Shown piece by piece: positions 6,067 to 6,795 of a stretch of DNA of 6,795 nt (positions are counted from its first letter, which is position 1; the number at the start of each line of letters is the position of its first letter). The notes under the pieces were generated by a model that did no database searches, was not told where the DNA came from, and saw nothing but the letters and a program-made list of their open reading frames with translations. A program made the position numbers and the translations under genes. The DNA is from Novosphingobium sp. (GTDB lineage Bacteria > Pseudomonadota > Alphaproteobacteria > Sphingomonadales > Sphingomonadaceae): positions 1 to 6,795 of the forward strand of contig JAIXYF010000218.1 in the NCBI GenBank assembly GCA_027490345.1. Reading direction: 5' to 3'.

Positions 6067-6795
6067 TCAGCCACTCCCCTTGCGGATTCCCGCGTCATTG
6101 CCAACCTGCGGCGCAGGGAAGGCTTTCTTGCTATGTGAGAGCCCAAGCTGAACGAGCAGTTCGGCCTGCTTGTAAGCGATAAGGCCGGGATTGATCACCG
6201 GGATCGGCAGGTTCTGCGAAAGCCAGTGCGCCGACTGGTGCATCGTCGTCGAGCCCAGCACGATCACATCCGCCCCGTCTTCGGCCATGGCGGCCTCCGC
6301 CTCCGCCTTCAGCTTGGCGAAGATCACTTCTTCCTTGCCCTCAAGCAGATCAGCCAGATCAGGCCGCGTCTTGATCGAGCGCAGGCCCGAGCAACGCGGC
6401 CAATAGCCATATTCGGTGAGCGTCTTCTCGTAGAGCGGGAACCACTCGTCCCACATAGTGAGAACACAGAACTTCTTGCCAAGCATCATCGCGGCATGGA
6501 ACGCGCACTCACCCGGCCCAACGACCGGAATGGAGAGGCGCGAACGCAAAGCGCGCAAGCCCGAATCGCTCACGGTATCGATCACCACGGCCGAATAACC
6601 TTCAGCCTCGGCATCGATACCGGCCTGAAACACCGTCCAGTCCATCAGCATCGTATCGTGATACGAATCGCCCAGCGCGGCACCCCACTTGACCGCCGCG
6701 AACTCCGGCCTGAAACCGGGCGCGATCACTTCGGGCGGAAGCTGCGCCGCGCGATTGGCGACGCCGGCTTCATCCATGGGTATGGGAACAATGAC
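6067..6795 (-). CDS. Asp/Glu/hydantoin racemase superfamily protein, 5' end cut by window edge; both catalytic Cys replaced
   Basis: The frame stays open to the right edge; the six codons before the first visible ATG (6775-6777) read VIVPIP, which fits the first strand of the fold (VINPNS in hydantoin racemases). The true start therefore lies just outside. About 242 residues are visible, near full family length (roughly 240-250). Numbering from that Met, VVIDTVSDSGL (64-74) matches the strand-turn carrying the first catalytic Cys, IPVVGPGECAFHAA (83-96) follows it, and ADVIVLGSTTMH (169-180) carries the second site. In hydantoin racemases, as I recall them, these sites read IACFGDPGL and LGCAGM; here the cysteines are Thr68 and Ser176. 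Cys91, Cys104 and Cys129 lie elsewhere. Two-base racemisation is therefore doubtful; the superfamily also includes maleate isomerase and arylmalonate decarboxylase. It lies 68 nt upstream of the receptor gene, so both are probably one transcript. Confidence 0.85.
   Translation of the reverse strand, partial: VIVPIPMDEAGVANRAAQLPPEVIAPGFRPEFAAVKWGAALGDSYHDTMLMDWTVFQAGIDAEAEGYSAVVIDTVSDSGLRALRSRLSIPVVGPGECAFHAAMMLGKKFCVLTMWDEWFPLYEKTLTEYGYWPRCSGLRSIKTRPDLADLLEGKEEVIFAKLKAEAEAAMAEDGADVIVLGSTTMHQSAHWLSQNLPIPVINPGLIAYKQAELLVQLGLSHSKKAFPAPQVGNDAGIRKGSG

Noticed and set aside
5108..6151. Plus-strand open frame of 347 codons opposite the receptor 5' half and intergenic gap
   Set aside because: It is antisense to the plug-domain coding region, has no family motif, and crosses into the 3' end of the racemase-like gene.
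6067..6777. Racemase-like gene starting at the ATG at 6777 as a complete CDS
   Set aside because: The frame is open upstream to the window edge, and the codons VIVPIP fit the family's first beta strand. The gene is treated as 5'-partial.

Overview
The window is GC-rich, densely coding bacterial DNA, most likely from a sphingomonad (Alphaproteobacteria, Novosphingobium/Sphingobium/Sphingopyxis type). The best support is the TonB-dependent receptor, which has the EEIVVTARR...DVPASVTVI N-terminus typical of the large receptor families of that order. This placement comes from protein style, not from a phylogenetic marker.

Layout from left to right. (1) Minus strand, 1-780: N-terminal 260 residues of a RutA-like, FMN-dependent monooxygenase, cut by the left edge. 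(2) Minus strand, 815-2431: a 538-residue FAD-binding oxidoreductase of the VAO/PCMH fold superfamily, 34 nt upstream of the monooxygenase and probably in one operon with it. (3) 2432-2628: an AT-rich divergent control region with a candidate minus-strand promoter, a helically phased direct repeat and a nested palindrome. (4) Plus strand, 2629-3378: a 249-residue classical short-chain dehydrogenase/reductase (SDR). (5) 3412-3455: a strong bidirectional terminator between convergent genes. (6) Minus strand, 3473-5998: an 841-residue outer-membrane TonB-dependent receptor. (7) Minus strand, 6067-6795: an Asp/Glu/hydantoin-racemase-superfamily protein whose first residues lie beyond the right edge. 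It sits 68 nt upstream of the receptor and is probably co-transcribed with it.

Taken together this looks like an uptake-and-catabolism locus. A receptor imports a small molecule. Two flavoenzymes and an SDR could oxidise or cleave it. A racemase-fold protein could act on an acid, amide or ureide intermediate. The substrate cannot be read from the sequence. The most unusual points are the racemase-fold protein, which has Thr and Ser where the family has its two catalytic cysteines, and the pairing of a RutA-type monooxygenase with a VAO/PCMH-type oxidase with no other rut gene visible. No RNA genes, insertion sequences, CRISPR arrays or defence genes are visible. No gene-free stretch exceeds 300 bases.
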